64,000 nucleotides of DNA from Mesorhizobium shangrilense (GCF_040537815.1 NZ_JBEWSZ010000010.1:70401-134400); one strand, 5' to 3'; positions 28,282 to 37,890 are shown, counted from the first letter of the stretch. The notes: generated from the letters alone by a model not told the origin. Numbers and translations: made by a program.

Positions 28282-28574
28282 AGGGCTTCTCCCGGATGTA
28301 CAAAAAGAATCCGACCTAGCTTAATCGTTAGCGATTAATGAAATCAGGCTGCGACCTACACCGACCGGCGAAGGCCGCAGGTCAGCCCCCTAAACTTTTC
28401 GGGTCTTGCTGGGCTGCCAATCCGAGGGGAGCTTCGTGATCGGCAGGGATTGTTAGGAATTCTATTGCGCGAGGCCGATTTCGTCATTGGCTGACGAACC
28501 TCTCGCCGAAGAAATTGCGGATTGGGTTTTGGCGTCGAACCATTTCGCGCGGCAACCACAGATGGGCTCCACAT

Positions 28575-29612
28575 CTAGGCTAAGCCTGCGGCGAAGAGTG
28601 CTTTCGCGACAGGCTCGAAATATTGCATGGGAACGGCGTTGCCCAGCTTCGCTGTGCGTATGAGCTGATGCGCAAGCGCATGATCATCGACAATTTTGAG
28701 ACGTAGCGCCTGCGCCTCCTCAGACATTTGTGAAGCGACCTCGCCCTCGCCGCGGCAAACTAATACCGGCACTCCGGTCTCGCCACGAACGTAACGCAGA
28801 CCGACCAGGATCGCCCTCCCTCTGAAGACCAACGTGGCGCGATGCACCCCAAGGGGAGGCTCGCCAGCGGCCTCGTTGCGGAGGCGACGTCGTTCATGCT
28901 TCAACTCTGGCGTCCCTTGCTGTTCCTTCAACTCGCGCGTCACTTCGGTCTTAGTCATACGCATTTCGCGCTGAAACAACGCACGCTGCAACAGGAGATC
29001 GATCAGCCCGCCGACCAGAAGTGCACCGGCGCCAATCGCAATCAGCAGTTTCGCCTCCGTAAAGACGAATCCGACACAGCCCATGCCGCAGACCGGCAGA
29101 TAGACCATCGTCTTCCATGTGCCGAGAAGGAAGAGGAGAAAGGTTGTGCTGAGGACCAATACCTTAAACAGCGTCTTCCCAACCTCCACTGCAGAACGCG
29201 CAGACGCCATGCGCTTCAGCCCTTGAAACGGGTCAATTTTCTCAAAGTTGAACTTCATCGGCTCTAGAGAGAAGACAAATCCACCATTGGCTATTAATCC
29301 GGCCAAAATTACCGCGGCGACGAGAGTTCCAAGCAGCGGGCCAACAGTTTCCAGTGTGAGTTCGATCAGCAGGACCAATGCCTGCCGGACCGCGATATTG
29401 AAAGGCAGATTCTGCAGATTGTCGGTTAAAAGTAGCGCTTCGTGGCATTTGTCTTGGATCACGCTCCCTCTCAGCCAAAGGTAACCGAGCCCAGCGCAAG
29501 TGGCGGCCGCGCGGACGAAATCGGCGCTGCGCGGAATCTGCCCTTTTTTGCGCGCTTCGCTCAGCTTCTTCGGGGTGGCGGCGTGTGTCTTCTCTTCACT
29601 CGTGTCGCTCAT
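28575..29612 (-). CDS. rhcU: T3SS export-switch protein RhcU (SctU) lacking NPTH
   Basis: A 345-residue FlhB/YscU-family protein: N-terminal [18 protein letters not shown], four membrane segments (about residues 30-215), and a cytosolic C-terminal domain with [23 protein letters not shown]. In the family the cytosolic domain self-cleaves at N-P-T-H to switch substrate class; here the aligned position reads R264-G-R-A267 ([15 protein letters not shown]), so self-cleavage by the known mechanism is not expected. The start overlaps the rhcT stop (ATGA). An alternative ATG lies seven codons upstream. Last gene of the nopB operon. Confidence 0.92.
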   Translation of the reverse strand: MSDTSEEKTHAATPKKLSEARKKGQIPRSADFVRAAATCAGLGYLWLRGSVIQDKCHEALLLTDNLQNLPFNIAVRQALVLLIELTLETVGPLLGTLVAAVILAGLIANGGFVFSLEPMKFNFEKIDPFQGLKRMASARSAVEVGKTLFKVLVLSTTFLLFLLGTWKTMVYLPVCGMGCVGFVFTEAKLLIAIGAGALLVGGLIDLLLQRALFQREMRMTKTEVTRELKEQQGTPELKHERRRLRNEAAGEPPLGVHRATLVFRGRAILVGLRYVRGETGVPVLVCRGEGEVASQMSEEAQALRLKIVDDHALAHQLIRTAKLGNAVPMQYFEPVAKALFAAGLA

Positions 29613-30427
29613 TTCAGCAACTTGTCGAACCACTCAAGCGCACCATTCGCTTGTGTGATCTCCAGTTTCATCCCCTCGATGAGATAGGCAGTGTAGGCAA
29701 TCATGATAATTGGAAAGCCGATATTCTTGATCGTCGGGGACAGTTGGCTCGACTTGAATTGGGGCGCAAAGCGCCGCAGTATCATCATTGACATGTCAAC
29801 CAGCAGCAGGAACGACACTACAGGCCCGGAGACCAACAATGTCGTGCGCATGATGTGGTCGAGGAGCCCTAATACCTCCATTGCTCCTTGCGCGGTCAAT
29901 GTGGGGTGAAACTGATACACGGGCCAGATCTGGTAGCTGCCATAAAGGGCGCTGATCACGGCCTCCAGACCTCCTGATGCGACGAAGATCGTAATTGCAG
30001 TGATCCCGAGAAAAACCCCCATAGCGGAAGCCTGACTGTTCGTCGCGGGATCGGCCTGTGCGGACGGGCTGGTGATGCCGCGTTGGTTGTCGATAAACTC
30101 GCCGGCCGCCTGAAGACTCCATAACGGGATGCCGAGAAAAGTGCCAAGTAGCAGGCCGACAAAAACCTCCTTCAATCCGAGCAGAGTTAGCTGGATCAGA
30201 CGTGTTTCAGGATCCAGCGCCTGCAACCCCTCACTGACGTGTGCCAAGCACGGCAGCCCGAAGGCAACAGCCAGGCCGCTGCGGATCAGCCCGCCGATCT
30301 GAGCTCGCGTAAACACAGGAAGAACCATCATAATGCCCATCGCGCGGGCCGCGCCAAGGCCGGCTGCGACGACGAGTTCGATAGCCGCATGGATCAGGAT
30401 TTGAATCTCGGCCGATGACGCATACAT
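29609..30427 (-). CDS. rhcT: T3SS export gate protein RhcT (SctT)
   Basis: A 272-residue multipass membrane protein of the SpaR/YscT/HrcT family. Hydrophobic segments include [21 protein letters not shown] at the N-terminus, [20 protein letters not shown] and [15 protein letters not shown]. The family signature region [13 protein letters not shown] followed by a Pro/Ala-rich loop is present. RhcT forms the base of the SctRST export channel. Its stop overlaps the rhcU start and it begins nine bases after rhcS, so translation is coupled. Confidence 0.93.
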   Translation of the reverse strand: MYASSAEIQILIHAAIELVVAAGLGAARAMGIMMVLPVFTRAQIGGLIRSGLAVAFGLPCLAHVSEGLQALDPETRLIQLTLLGLKEVFVGLLLGTFLGIPLWSLQAAGEFIDNQRGITSPSAQADPATNSQASAMGVFLGITAITIFVASGGLEAVISALYGSYQIWPVYQFHPTLTAQGAMEVLGLLDHIMRTTLLVSGPVVSFLLLVDMSMMILRRFAPQFKSSQLSPTIKNIGFPIIMIAYTAYLIEGMKLEITQANGALEWFDKLLK

Positions 30428-30435
30428 GGTGGAGG

Positions 30436-30684
30436 CTAGTAGCTAGGTGTCATTGCGGGAAACTCCGTAAAGATCTGGTCGGCCAGCCCTATGAGCGGGG
30501 CGCTCAACACAGGGGCAAACAGGCCAATCACCGCCACAACGACCAGAAGCTTCACGGTGAGGGGCAAGCTTTCATCCTGGATCTGCGTTGCCGCCTGAAT
30601 GATACCAATGCCTAGCCCAACAATCACCGATGCAATGAGCGGTGGCAGAATCCAGATCATGAAAACCACTAACGACTGGCTCAT
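30436..30684 (-). CDS. rhcS: T3SS export gate protein RhcS (SctS)
   Basis: An 82-residue FliQ/SpaQ-family protein with two membrane hairpin segments ([19 protein letters not shown] and [18 protein letters not shown]) joined by the conserved [16 protein letters not shown] loop. I chose ATG 30684 (MSQSLVV) over an upstream in-frame ATG that would overlap rhcR. Length is standard for SctS, four copies of which line the export channel. Confidence 0.93.
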   Translation of the reverse strand: MSQSLVVFMIWILPPLIASVIVGLGIGIIQAATQIQDESLPLTVKLLVVVAVIGLFAPVLSAPLIGLADQIFTEFPAMTPSY

Positions 30685-30713
30685 AAGAGTAACAATACTG
30701 GATTGAGTAATAA

Positions 30714-31379
30714 TCAACCTCCTGGTGTTGTGTAACTCAGCACAAGTCCGTGCATCAATCTCGACCAACCATCAATAGCGACGAACAAAAAGAGTTTGAA
30801 AGGGACAGATATGACTGTTGGGGAGACCATCGACATGCCCATAGCCATCAGAATTGTCGTTACGATAAGATCAATGACGATAAAGGGAAGATAGAGAAGA
30901 AAGCCTATTTCGAATGCACGCTTGAGTTCTGAAATTAGAAAAGATGGTACGAGAATGGCAAAATCATCAGGTGTAGCTCTGGCGCGCATTTCCTCTGGCC
31001 AGACTTTTTCGGTCGAGGAGAGGAAAAATCGCCGCTGCTCTTCGTTTGTGAATTTCTTGAGATGATCGCGCAAGGGCTCACCTCCCACTTTGGCAGCGCT
31101 TACCCAGTCATCGAGCGTCTGATAACGGAGCTTCGGATCCGTCATCCGATCATAGGTCTGTTCAACAACGGGCGCGCTAACGAACATGGTGAGGATCAAT
31201 GCCGCGGCGTATAGTACTATGTTCGGTGGAATCGTCTGGGTCCCGAGCGCATTGCGGACGAGGAATAGAACAACTGATACCTTTACAAACGCCGTGGTTG
31301 TGGCGACCGCTAAAACCAGCAGACCGAGTCCGGCGGTAACCGCAAGAAGCGACAAGATTGCCGGCTGAACCTCAGTCAT
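30714..31379 (-). CDS. rhcR: T3SS export gate protein RhcR (SctR)
   Basis: A 221-residue FliP/SpaP-family protein. Landmarks are VKVSVVLFLVRNALGTQTIPPNIVL after the first membrane segment, the periplasmic domain (YDRMTDPKLRYQTLDDWV), and a C-terminal membrane pair with FEIGFLLYLPFIVIDLIV and MGMSMVSPTVISVPFK. I start it at ATG 31379 (MTEVQPAIL), overlapping rhcQ by eight bases; an ATG 44 codons upstream would run deep into rhcQ. Five copies form the core of the export channel. Confidence 0.94.
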   Translation of the reverse strand: MTEVQPAILSLLAVTAGLGLLVLAVATTTAFVKVSVVLFLVRNALGTQTIPPNIVLYAAALILTMFVSAPVVEQTYDRMTDPKLRYQTLDDWVSAAKVGGEPLRDHLKKFTNEEQRRFFLSSTEKVWPEEMRARATPDDFAILVPSFLISELKRAFEIGFLLYLPFIVIDLIVTTILMAMGMSMVSPTVISVPFKLFLFVAIDGWSRLMHGLVLSYTTPGG

Positions 31380-32460
31380 TGGATGCCAACCTGCCGCGGA
31401 GTCTGATGCCCAGCTCATCTCCGATGCGCACGATGTCGCCACGCCCGATACGCCGACCATTGGCAAGTATGTCGACCGGACCGTCGATCGGCCGACCAAG
31501 TTCGAAAACATGCCCTTCGCCGGCAGTCCTCAGTTCCCCTAGAGGGATAGGCCAGCGGCCGCATTCAAAGACAAGCACGATCTCGACATCGTCGAGATCG
31601 GCTTCCGACGGCCCTAATTGCGATTCGGGTTGTGTCATATGCGCATTCTCCAAGGGGCACGATCGCGGGCGGAAAGGTCCCCGCAGGATTAGGTGGTCGC
31701 CCTCAAGATCTGCCCCGGCCCATAACTGGCCCACGGACAGGGTGATCTGGCCGCGGCCGAACGGCGATATGTCTGGCAACAGAGCATCACCGACACATGC
31801 TTTGCGAAGAAGCGCTGCTGGAGCGCAAAGCGTGCCGATCTCTCCTGCCACTGTGACCGGGAGCTCTGGGAATAGCTCGCGCGGCTGTCGCGGCAACTGG
31901 CCAAGCAGTTCGCCTAACGCGCGGAAGGCAGACGGCACCATGCCATCAAGAGGCGAGAACAGGAACAGGAGACCCTTGCCATTCGCTGGGCCGAAGACGA
32001 TATCCAATTCGAGATGAGGACCCAGTGTCATGGCTTCACGGACATGGAGGAGTTGCACGTTCCGCTGCATCTGATCCTCCAGTCGAGCGATAAGCGGCTC
32101 GAGTGCAAGTTCGAGAATGAGCGAAGCAGTTGGCTCGGAAGGGAAAGCAAAGCCGCTCTGCACTGTCGAGACGAGCGCCTCTACAAGCCGTCGCGACAGC
32201 GACAAGACGATGGTTTCAGCTCCCACGCGCCAAATGCAGTCAAGCATCGGAATGGCAGAAGGTTCCTGCTGCCAGACAAGCCCTTCCATCCGCACCGATA
32301 GCGGCTTGTCGCTGATCCGGCTCTGAAACGGCCTGCGGGAAGCCGCTATATCATTGAGCCACGAGACGACCACGTGGGACAGTGTTAGCGCTGGTTCGAA
32401 TATAGCGGGTCTGACCACAGTGGTTACCAAAGCTGGCTCTAAACTGCACGATCGCGTCAT
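31372..32460 (-). CDS. rhcQ: T3SS cytoplasmic ring protein RhcQ (SctQ)
   Basis: A 362-residue protein whose C-terminal about 75 residues form a SpoA (surface presentation of antigens) domain: DVEIVLVFECGRWPIPLGEL, VDILANGRRIGRGDIVRIGDELGIR. A second SpoA-like fold probably covers the middle (PFGRGQITLSVGQLWAGADL). SctQ builds the cytoplasmic sorting platform with RhcL and NolU. Some SctQ genes also make a shorter C-terminal product from an internal start; MTQPESQLGPSEADL (Met about residue 276) is a candidate here. Confidence 0.88.
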   Translation of the reverse strand: MTRSCSLEPALVTTVVRPAIFEPALTLSHVVVSWLNDIAASRRPFQSRISDKPLSVRMEGLVWQQEPSAIPMLDCIWRVGAETIVLSLSRRLVEALVSTVQSGFAFPSEPTASLILELALEPLIARLEDQMQRNVQLLHVREAMTLGPHLELDIVFGPANGKGLLFLFSPLDGMVPSAFRALGELLGQLPRQPRELFPELPVTVAGEIGTLCAPAALLRKACVGDALLPDISPFGRGQITLSVGQLWAGADLEGDHLILRGPFRPRSCPLENAHMTQPESQLGPSEADLDDVEIVLVFECGRWPIPLGELRTAGEGHVFELGRPIDGPVDILANGRRIGRGDIVRIGDELGIRLRGRLASND

Positions 32461-32475
32461 GCAGAGAACCTGCGG

Positions 32476-33012
32476 TTATCGGATCTGGTTGCCCGACATC
32501 TGGGCGAGCGAAACCCTCCCATACCGAAGCGATATCTCGTCGTCGGCCTCAATTTCGCCTGCGGCCTCCGAATGAATATCGAAGGCGCGCCGGACGTCGT
32601 CCTCGATTTGTTGCCATTTTTGCCTTGCGGCCGAACATCTGACCCATTGGGCCCTCGTCCCAGACGCCGCTGTCTCGGCCTTCCCTTGAGCGATGCGCGC
32701 ATCGTCAAGCTTCTGGCCTCTTAAGGTGATCTCAGCCGCAAGCCGCTCAATGTTAAGGTTGTGATGGTCGAGTACTGCGCTAGACAAGGTATCGAGCGCG
32801 ATCAGCTCCTGGTAGAGCTGAGCTTCCGCCCTTGCGCGCTGTTGCTGTGCGATTGCAAGCCCCTGGAAGGCATTCTGTACGGCTAGGGTGGCCATGCGGC
32901 GCTGTGCTTCCTTCTTCGACAGATCCCTCAGGGCGCTGCGCTCTTGCATTTCCTTCAGAAGCCGTAACCTCGAAGCGTGAACACGATTCACGCGGTCAAA
33001 CGCGACATCCAT
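32476..33012 (-). CDS. T3SS stalk protein, SctO family (y4yJ-like)
   Basis: A 178-residue, almost wholly alpha-helical protein rich in Arg, Ala, Gln and Glu (KEAQRRMATLAVQNAFQ, AQQQRARAEAQLYQEL, ERLAAEITLRGQKLDDARIAQ), the layout of an antiparallel coiled coil. Position directly after the ATPase gene, with 25-base overlap, is that of SctO (YscO/FliJ), the stalk linking the ATPase RhcN to RhcV. y4yJ is the NGR234 counterpart by position. Confidence 0.8.
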   Translation of the reverse strand: MDVAFDRVNRVHASRLRLLKEMQERSALRDLSKKEAQRRMATLAVQNAFQGLAIAQQQRARAEAQLYQELIALDTLSSAVLDHHNLNIERLAAEITLRGQKLDDARIAQGKAETAASGTRAQWVRCSAARQKWQQIEDDVRRAFDIHSEAAGEIEADDEISLRYGRVSLAQMSGNQIR

Positions 33013-34346
33013 GCGACCGTTTCCTCAAAATCTGACGCCTCGTCTTCGCTCTGGCGCAAAAACTCCCTCAACTCGCCAATCGATGCGACAGCCCGGTCAG
33101 TAAGGGGATCGCCGCCTTGCTTGTATTCGCCGACGTTGATCAAAAACTCGGACTCTGCATAGCGCGAGAGGAGATCACGGAAGAAGGATGCTGCCTTGCG
33201 ATGTGTCCCAGATACGACCGCATCCATAACACGGCTGCGACTCTGCAGCACATCGATAGCGGGGAAATGCGATCGCGCCGCGAGAGCGCGTGAGAGGACG
33301 ACATGGCCGTCGAGAATGCCGCGCGATTCCTCGGCGATTGGATCGCCTGTGCCATCACCTTCGACAAGTACAGTATAGAAGGCCGTGATTGAGCCGCGCT
33401 CACCCATGCCGGCACGTTCCAGCAGGCCTGGCAGCATAGCAAAAACGGAAGGAGGAAAGCCCCGCCGGGTCGGCGGCTCGCCCGCAGCAAGACCTATTTC
33501 GCGCATGGCGCGGCAGAAGCGCGTCAGCGAGTCCAACATGAGTGCGACGCGTAGCCCTTGTTCGCGAAAGTATTCCGCGAGCGCAGTCGCCATAGGAGCA
33601 CATTGCGCCCGCTCCACTGCCGAGCGGTCCGAGGTTTCAACGACAACGACCGTACGGCGGAGGCCCTCCTCCCCAAGATGCCGCTCGATGAATTCACGAA
33701 CTTCACGGCCCCGCTCGCCTATGAGCGCGACTATGATAACGTCGGCGGCGGCACCTTTTACGATCTGCGACAATAACGTCGACTTGCCACCACCAGGCTC
33801 GCCATAAATCCCGATCCGCTGGCCCTCGCCGCATGTGAGGAGACCATCCAGGGCACGGACCCCGAGCGGGAATGGCCGCTCAACGATGCGCCTTGTCATT
33901 GGATTGGGCGCCCTGCCGTGCAGCGGACGAGTTTCGGTGGTTTTGACTTCGCCTTTGCCGTCGAGTGGGCGGCAGCGGCTGTCAATCACACGGCCGAGCA
34001 AATTAGGGCCGACCGGCACTTCACGCATTCGTCCAGTGGACACGACTTCTGCGCGGCTGGACAGACCCGCCAAGTCACCGATCGGCGTGAGCAACACGCC
34101 ATTGTCCAATAAGCCGATCACCTCGGCTTCGAGCGACAGGCCGGTTCGCGTATCCTGCAGCAGACAAAGTTCCCCAATCCGAGTGTCTGGCAAGACGGCA
34201 TGGACCAGTGTCCCGACAGCCCGCGTGATCCGTCCGCGCACGACCCGCGTGTCAATTTGCTTTGCTGTAGACCTCAAAGACGAGATCGCCGGATCGGGAG
34301 CCCGGGTGCCAGCGAGATTATTATGCTGTGGTACCGGCGTGATCAC
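32988..34346 (-). CDS. rhcN: T3SS ATPase RhcN (SctN)
   Basis: A 452-residue F1-beta-like ATPase: N-terminal barrel (TRAVGTLVHAVLPDTRIGELC), Walker A in GIYGEPGGGKSTLL near residue 175, GERGREVREFIERHLG, Walker B-like RVALMLDSLTRFCRAMRE, and GRxxFP-type region PPTRRGFPPSVFAMLPGLLER. It unfolds substrates and releases chaperones at the cytoplasmic face. Its start overlaps the rhcL stop (ATGA) and its 3' end overlaps the stalk gene. Length is normal for the family. Confidence 0.96.
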   Translation of the reverse strand: MITPVPQHNNLAGTRAPDPAISSLRSTAKQIDTRVVRGRITRAVGTLVHAVLPDTRIGELCLLQDTRTGLSLEAEVIGLLDNGVLLTPIGDLAGLSSRAEVVSTGRMREVPVGPNLLGRVIDSRCRPLDGKGEVKTTETRPLHGRAPNPMTRRIVERPFPLGVRALDGLLTCGEGQRIGIYGEPGGGKSTLLSQIVKGAAADVIIVALIGERGREVREFIERHLGEEGLRRTVVVVETSDRSAVERAQCAPMATALAEYFREQGLRVALMLDSLTRFCRAMREIGLAAGEPPTRRGFPPSVFAMLPGLLERAGMGERGSITAFYTVLVEGDGTGDPIAEESRGILDGHVVLSRALAARSHFPAIDVLQSRSRVMDAVVSGTHRKAASFFRDLLSRYAESEFLINVGEYKQGGDPLTDRAVASIGELREFLRQSEDEASDFEETVAWMSRLTA

Positions 34347-34966
34347 AGTTCGCCTTCTTCAGAATGCGACCCGAAGCCGAGGCGCAGCGCGCGCATCTGT
34401 GCGTCAAGTCCAAGATCGACGTTGCCGTACTCGCTCCACAGCACGCACTGTTGCGGCGACAACGTCGGATCCGGATCAATCCGAACCCGCGGCCGCCCCT
34501 CCCGTCCGTCGCATCCAGCAAACGCGCGCGCGAGCATATCGACTTGCGTGGGACATACATGAAGGCAAACTTCCGCGTCGCCATATTTGCGCTCAATCGC
34601 GTGACGAACAGCCCTCACCAACAGGTCGCCGGGATCGAAAGCGCCCAGAAGATCGCTTAGGATCTCCATCACGAGCTGTGGCAATTCCTGCTCCAGAACC
34701 GCCTTTCGTCGCGCCACTTCGCTGACTGCCCGCGCGATAAGTCCTGCCATTTCCTCGGCGCCTGCATTCAAGCCCTCGGTATGGCCGTGAGCCCGCTCAC
34801 GCTTATAAGCGGCGCGCACCCAGCTGCGTACCCGCTGCTGATACCGTTCTGCTGCGTCACGTGCTTGTGTGGCGCTGTGCCAGATCTCAAGCTCATTCGC
34901 CGGTATCAGTGGCCCCATTGGGCGGATCTGCGGGGCGTCGGGCGCTGCGGAAACATCGGCTGTCAT
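34343..34966 (-). CDS. nolV: T3SS ATPase regulator RhcL/NolV (SctL)
   Basis: A 207-residue protein with a charged helical N-terminal half (ATQARDAAERYQQRVRSWVRA, ARAVSEVARRKAVLEQELPQL) and a C-terminal FliH/V-ATPase-E-like domain (RAVRHAIERKYGDAEVCLHVCP, VLWSEYGNVDLGLDAQMRAL). It forms the spokes between the ATPase and the SctQ ring and restrains ATPase activity. The start overlaps the nolU stop and the stop overlaps rhcN, both by ATGA. Confidence 0.88.
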   Translation of the reverse strand: MTADVSAAPDAPQIRPMGPLIPANELEIWHSATQARDAAERYQQRVRSWVRAAYKRERAHGHTEGLNAGAEEMAGLIARAVSEVARRKAVLEQELPQLVMEILSDLLGAFDPGDLLVRAVRHAIERKYGDAEVCLHVCPTQVDMLARAFAGCDGREGRPRVRIDPDPTLSPQQCVLWSEYGNVDLGLDAQMRALRLGFGSHSEEGEL

Positions 34967-35601
34967 ATCACCCGGATCTCCGTCTCAAACTGGGCTATGA
35001 CAAGCGAAAACAACTGGCCCGAGGCATTACTGTGTTCGGGCGCTGGATTCTCGGCGGCGGTACCGACGGGCAACCGTAGAAGCACGCGGTTACGCTCAAG
35101 CGCTGAACTGTCATTGAGCCAAGCACCAAGGCAGGCATGTCCATCGTGTTCAATTTGCTGCGCGAGTTTTTCCGGATCAGCGATCAAGCTGTTTGCGATC
35201 GCATGCGCCAGACATCGGATGCCAAATGCGTGGGCATCAGCGCCGATATGTCCAATAAGCGCGGTGAGGTGAGGCTTTGAAACAAGCTTCAGCAGCGAAC
35301 GGGCATGCCAGATACTACCGGCAAGGAGGGCAGCCCGACGCGGATCATGTCCGTGCAGAAGATCCGGCCCCCAGCCGCTTCCGTTCGAATCCATTTCATT
35401 GTCAAGCAGCAATTCTGCCAGTCTTGGCTGCAGCCTGGGACTCTTCTGCAACTGCACCAATGTCGAAGCGGACAACGCCGGATCAAGACGTGCGGCAAGA
35501 CGAGTCGGATGGGCCGAAGCAGCAAGATCGCTCAGGCACACGGAACGCAATTGGAACGAATGATTGCGTTCGGCAGTCTGGATCGGTATCGGCATTGGCA
35601 A
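34963..35601 (-). CDS. nolU: T3SS sorting-platform protein NolU (SctK)
   Basis: A 212-residue helical protein between rhcJ and nolV, the fixed position of nolU in rhizobial clusters. Recognisable features are a basic N-terminal part, AALLAGSIWHARSLLKLVSKPHL cut around residue 95-115, and a C-terminal helix pair ending in IAQFETEIRVI. SctK proteins connect the SctQ pods to the membrane ring. The sequence is poorly conserved between systems, so the call rests mostly on synteny and size. Confidence 0.82.
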   Translation of the reverse strand: MPMPIPIQTAERNHSFQLRSVCLSDLAASAHPTRLAARLDPALSASTLVQLQKSPRLQPRLAELLLDNEMDSNGSGWGPDLLHGHDPRRAALLAGSIWHARSLLKLVSKPHLTALIGHIGADAHAFGIRCLAHAIANSLIADPEKLAQQIEHDGHACLGAWLNDSSALERNRVLLRLPVGTAAENPAPEHSNASGQLFSLVIAQFETEIRVI

Positions 35602-35607
35602 TATTAC

Positions 35608-36465
35608 CTACGCCCCGATGATCTTTTTGCGAATGGCCCCGACAGCGGAAACATCCGAGCGGCCCTCGACCTTGGATAGTTCGCCCGATGATTGCCTGCG
35701 CCGACGCCTAAGAACACTGGATAAGAGATAGCACGCCACTGCGAATACAGCTGCGGCAACACCCATCACGATCGCCAGAAGCGGCGCTGGGACGGACCAA
35801 GATGTCTGGGCCGAAACAGTCGCCGGTAAGGACCGTTGCTCATGTGCGGAATCCACTGGCACCAAAACCACTTCGACCTTTTCGTAGGACAGGCCTTCGA
35901 TGCTGTCGGCGACGAGCAGCTTTATCTTCGGCAGCAGAACTGAGAGATTTGCTTTGGCGTCGTGCCGGATAAAAACCGAGGCCGAGGATGGCGTGCCGCC
36001 CGATCGTAAGAGGTCGTTATTCGGCAGAACGACATGAACACGTACTGAGAAGACGCCATCGATATCGCTGATCGTACGCGACAACTCTTCGCTCAGGGCA
36101 TAGACGTAACGAGCACGCTCCTCGGTCGGCGAGGCAATCAGGCCTGATCCATTGAATATCTCGCCGAGGTTCTTGAAAGACTGGCGCGGCAGCCCCTTGG
36201 CATTCAGGAGGTTGATTGAGAGGGCAAGCAGCTTTTCGTCGACCTGGATCGTGCTGGTCCCATCCTTAGCGGCAACGCGGACCGCATCAACCCCGTTGTC
36301 GATCAGAAGCGCGAGCATCTCATTCGCCTCGCGCTCTTGCAATTGCGTGTAGAGATCGACCTTGCAACCACTCAGAGCGAAGAGAAGTGGCAGCACAACA
36401 AAATGAAGCGATCGCCGACCAGACGGGCGACTATGCATGATTTCGCCATGGGCCAAGCCAATCAT
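35608..36465 (-). CDS. rhcJ: T3SS inner-ring lipoprotein RhcJ/NolT (SctJ)
   Basis: A 285-residue YscJ/PrgK/FliF-family lipoprotein: signal peptide with lipobox LSGC (Cys about residue 34), ring-building domains with EREANEMLALLIDNGVDAV and GRxx-type segment RARYVYALSEELSRTISDIDGV, then SVRVHVVLP, and a C-terminal membrane anchor (LLAIVMGVAAAVFAVACYLL) followed by a basic tail. It forms the inner-membrane ring with SctD. It follows nopB by nine bases and precedes nolU by six. Confidence 0.94.
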   Translation of the reverse strand: MIGLAHGEIMHSRPSGRRSLHFVVLPLLFALSGCKVDLYTQLQEREANEMLALLIDNGVDAVRVAAKDGTSTIQVDEKLLALSINLLNAKGLPRQSFKNLGEIFNGSGLIASPTEERARYVYALSEELSRTISDIDGVFSVRVHVVLPNNDLLRSGGTPSSASVFIRHDAKANLSVLLPKIKLLVADSIEGLSYEKVEVVLVPVDSAHEQRSLPATVSAQTSWSVPAPLLAIVMGVAAAVFAVACYLLSSVLRRRRRQSSGELSKVEGRSDVSAVGAIRKKIIGA

Positions 36466-36474
36466 GCGCGACGT

Positions 36475-36987
36475 TCATCCTTCTTTTAATAGTGTGTTCA
36501 CAGATGAGGTGATGCCGCTGACACCTTTGGAAATAAGAGCAACTTGGGTAACGCCGTTGTAGACATCCCGCAGATCAGCAATCATCGATTCGAAATCATG
36601 CCCTGCTTGCGGAACGCCCGACATCTGCGTTCCCGCTGCCCCACCTTCGACAGGCAGCTTCTGCGCCGACCCAGGTAGAGCGCCCTTCGCAAGGCCTACC
36701 TGATGGTCAAGCGCGGCAGAAGTAACTGCGTTGTCCCGGTACATGGAAGAAATCGTCTGGAGGACCCGGTCGCCGAGTGGGCTTGTCTGCGCAGTCGCGC
36801 GTTGAACATCCAACTGCGGCGGAACCGGCGCCGCTCTCGCTGGCCCCGACGCGGTATCGTTTTTCATCGAGGCGGCCGCCTGCGCTAGCGCGCGCTCAAA
36901 CTGAGCCTGCTCACCGAATGACGGTGACCCGACTCTGGGAAGAGTGTCCGTCAGACTGGCAGAGATCGACGTGACAGGCATCATCAT
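36475..36987 (-). CDS. nopB: Secreted pilus-associated protein NopB (NolB)
   Basis: A 170-residue protein, first gene of the large apparatus operon. It begins MMMPVTSISASLTD, lacks a Sec signal peptide, and has a helical C-terminal half (GHDFESMIADLRDVYNGVTQV, SGITSSVNTLLKEG) typical of a T3 inner-rod or pilus-associated secreted component. NopB is a minor pilus protein required for secretion in Sinorhizobium fredii-type strains. A variant tts box lies about 100 bases upstream. Confidence 0.87.
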   Translation of the reverse strand: MMMPVTSISASLTDTLPRVGSPSFGEQAQFERALAQAAASMKNDTASGPARAAPVPPQLDVQRATAQTSPLGDRVLQTISSMYRDNAVTSAALDHQVGLAKGALPGSAQKLPVEGGAAGTQMSGVPQAGHDFESMIADLRDVYNGVTQVALISKGVSGITSSVNTLLKEG

Positions 36988-37082
36988 GTAAGGACTCGAT
37001 TGCTTTCTCTTTGACGCGAGATGAGTGACGCGAGATGAGTCCAGCCGGTTATCACCCGCTGTTGGGTCGATACCTAGAGAGG

Positions 37083-37110
37083 CGACCTGACGACAAGCTG
37101 ACGGGAGCGT
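37083..37110 (-). promoter_or_regulatory. tts box upstream of nopB, in the nopB-rhcC1 divergent promoter
   Basis: The minus strand reads CCCGTCAGCTTGTCGTCAGG. It matches the left half and centre of the consensus; the right half is GTCAG instead of AAAGC. It lies 100 bases before nopB and 76 bases from rhcC1 on the other strand, for which no separate box is seen. Confidence 0.8.
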
Positions 37111-37185
37111 CGTTAGTCATGTAAAAAGTCACATTGGCGACTTTAGTGATTGTGAGAATTTCAGCCTTTGGTTTATCAGGACGAG

Positions 37186-37890
37186 ATGTCAAGAACGCTC
37201 ATCCCATCCGCCATCCTGCACAGCTTGAAGAGACTTCTCTGTGTAGGATTTTTTCTCTCCACCGGAATCCACACAACTCTTGGCGTCCCTCTGTCGCTCC
37301 CCTCGACGCCGTATAGGTATACGGTTCTAGATCAGGATCTCTCTGCCGCGTTGCAGGAATTCGGCAACAACCTGAATATCAGGATCAACATCAGCGCCGA
37401 GGTGAAGGGGCGGATTCGCGGGCGTATGCCGGATTTGCCACCGCGCGAGTTCCTCGACCGCTTGACCAAGCTGTACGATCTCCAATGGTACTATGATGGG
37501 CTTGTGCTCTATGTGTCCGCTGCAAAAGAAGCACAAACTCGGATGCTTGTGCTGACTCCGATTCGCTTCGATGCGTTCAAGGGCGCCCTCGATGAGCTTG
37601 ACATCTCCGATGACCGCTATGTCGTGAGACCTGCGCCGGGAAATGGCCTCGTCTTGGTTTCCGGTCCACCGCGCTTCATCGCGCTCGTGGAGCAGGCGTT
37701 CAACGGCCTCGTGGCGGAGGCGCAGGCGCGGCCTCACGTCGCTGAGACGCCGCCAAGGGAATCGGTGCTGATATTGTTTCGGGGTTCCTCCACCATGGTC
37801 GTCCGCGATGGACGACCGGAAGCCTCTTATTCTTCTGACGTGCTGCAACACGATGGCGTTGGCGGGAAGCCTGAGCTGAGTCAGAAATGA
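37186..37890 (+). CDS. rhcC1: T3SS secretin N-terminal subunit RhcC1 (NolW)
   Basis: About 234 residues with a signal peptide (LLCVGFFLSTGIHTTLGVP) and two secretin N-domains: YRYTVLDQDLSAALQEFGNNLNIRI / RGRMPDLPPREFLDRLTKLYDLQWYYDG and VRPAPGNGLVLVSGPPRFIALVEQ. There is no pore-forming secretin domain; in rhizobia that part is encoded separately as rhcC2 (found here at 42579-44036). ATG 37186 (MSRTLIPS) gives a cleaner signal peptide than ATG 37168. The gene diverges from nopB. Confidence 0.9.
   Translation: MSRTLIPSAILHSLKRLLCVGFFLSTGIHTTLGVPLSLPSTPYRYTVLDQDLSAALQEFGNNLNIRINISAEVKGRIRGRMPDLPPREFLDRLTKLYDLQWYYDGLVLYVSAAKEAQTRMLVLTPIRFDAFKGALDELDISDDRYVVRPAPGNGLVLVSGPPRFIALVEQAFNGLVAEAQARPHVAETPPRESVLILFRGSSTMVVRDGRPEASYSSDVLQHDGVGGKPELSQK

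Noticed and set aside
28481..28530. Second tts-like half-site (GTCAGCCAATGACG)
   Set aside because: Only the left half matches; it lies between rhcU and the better box at 28262-28281.
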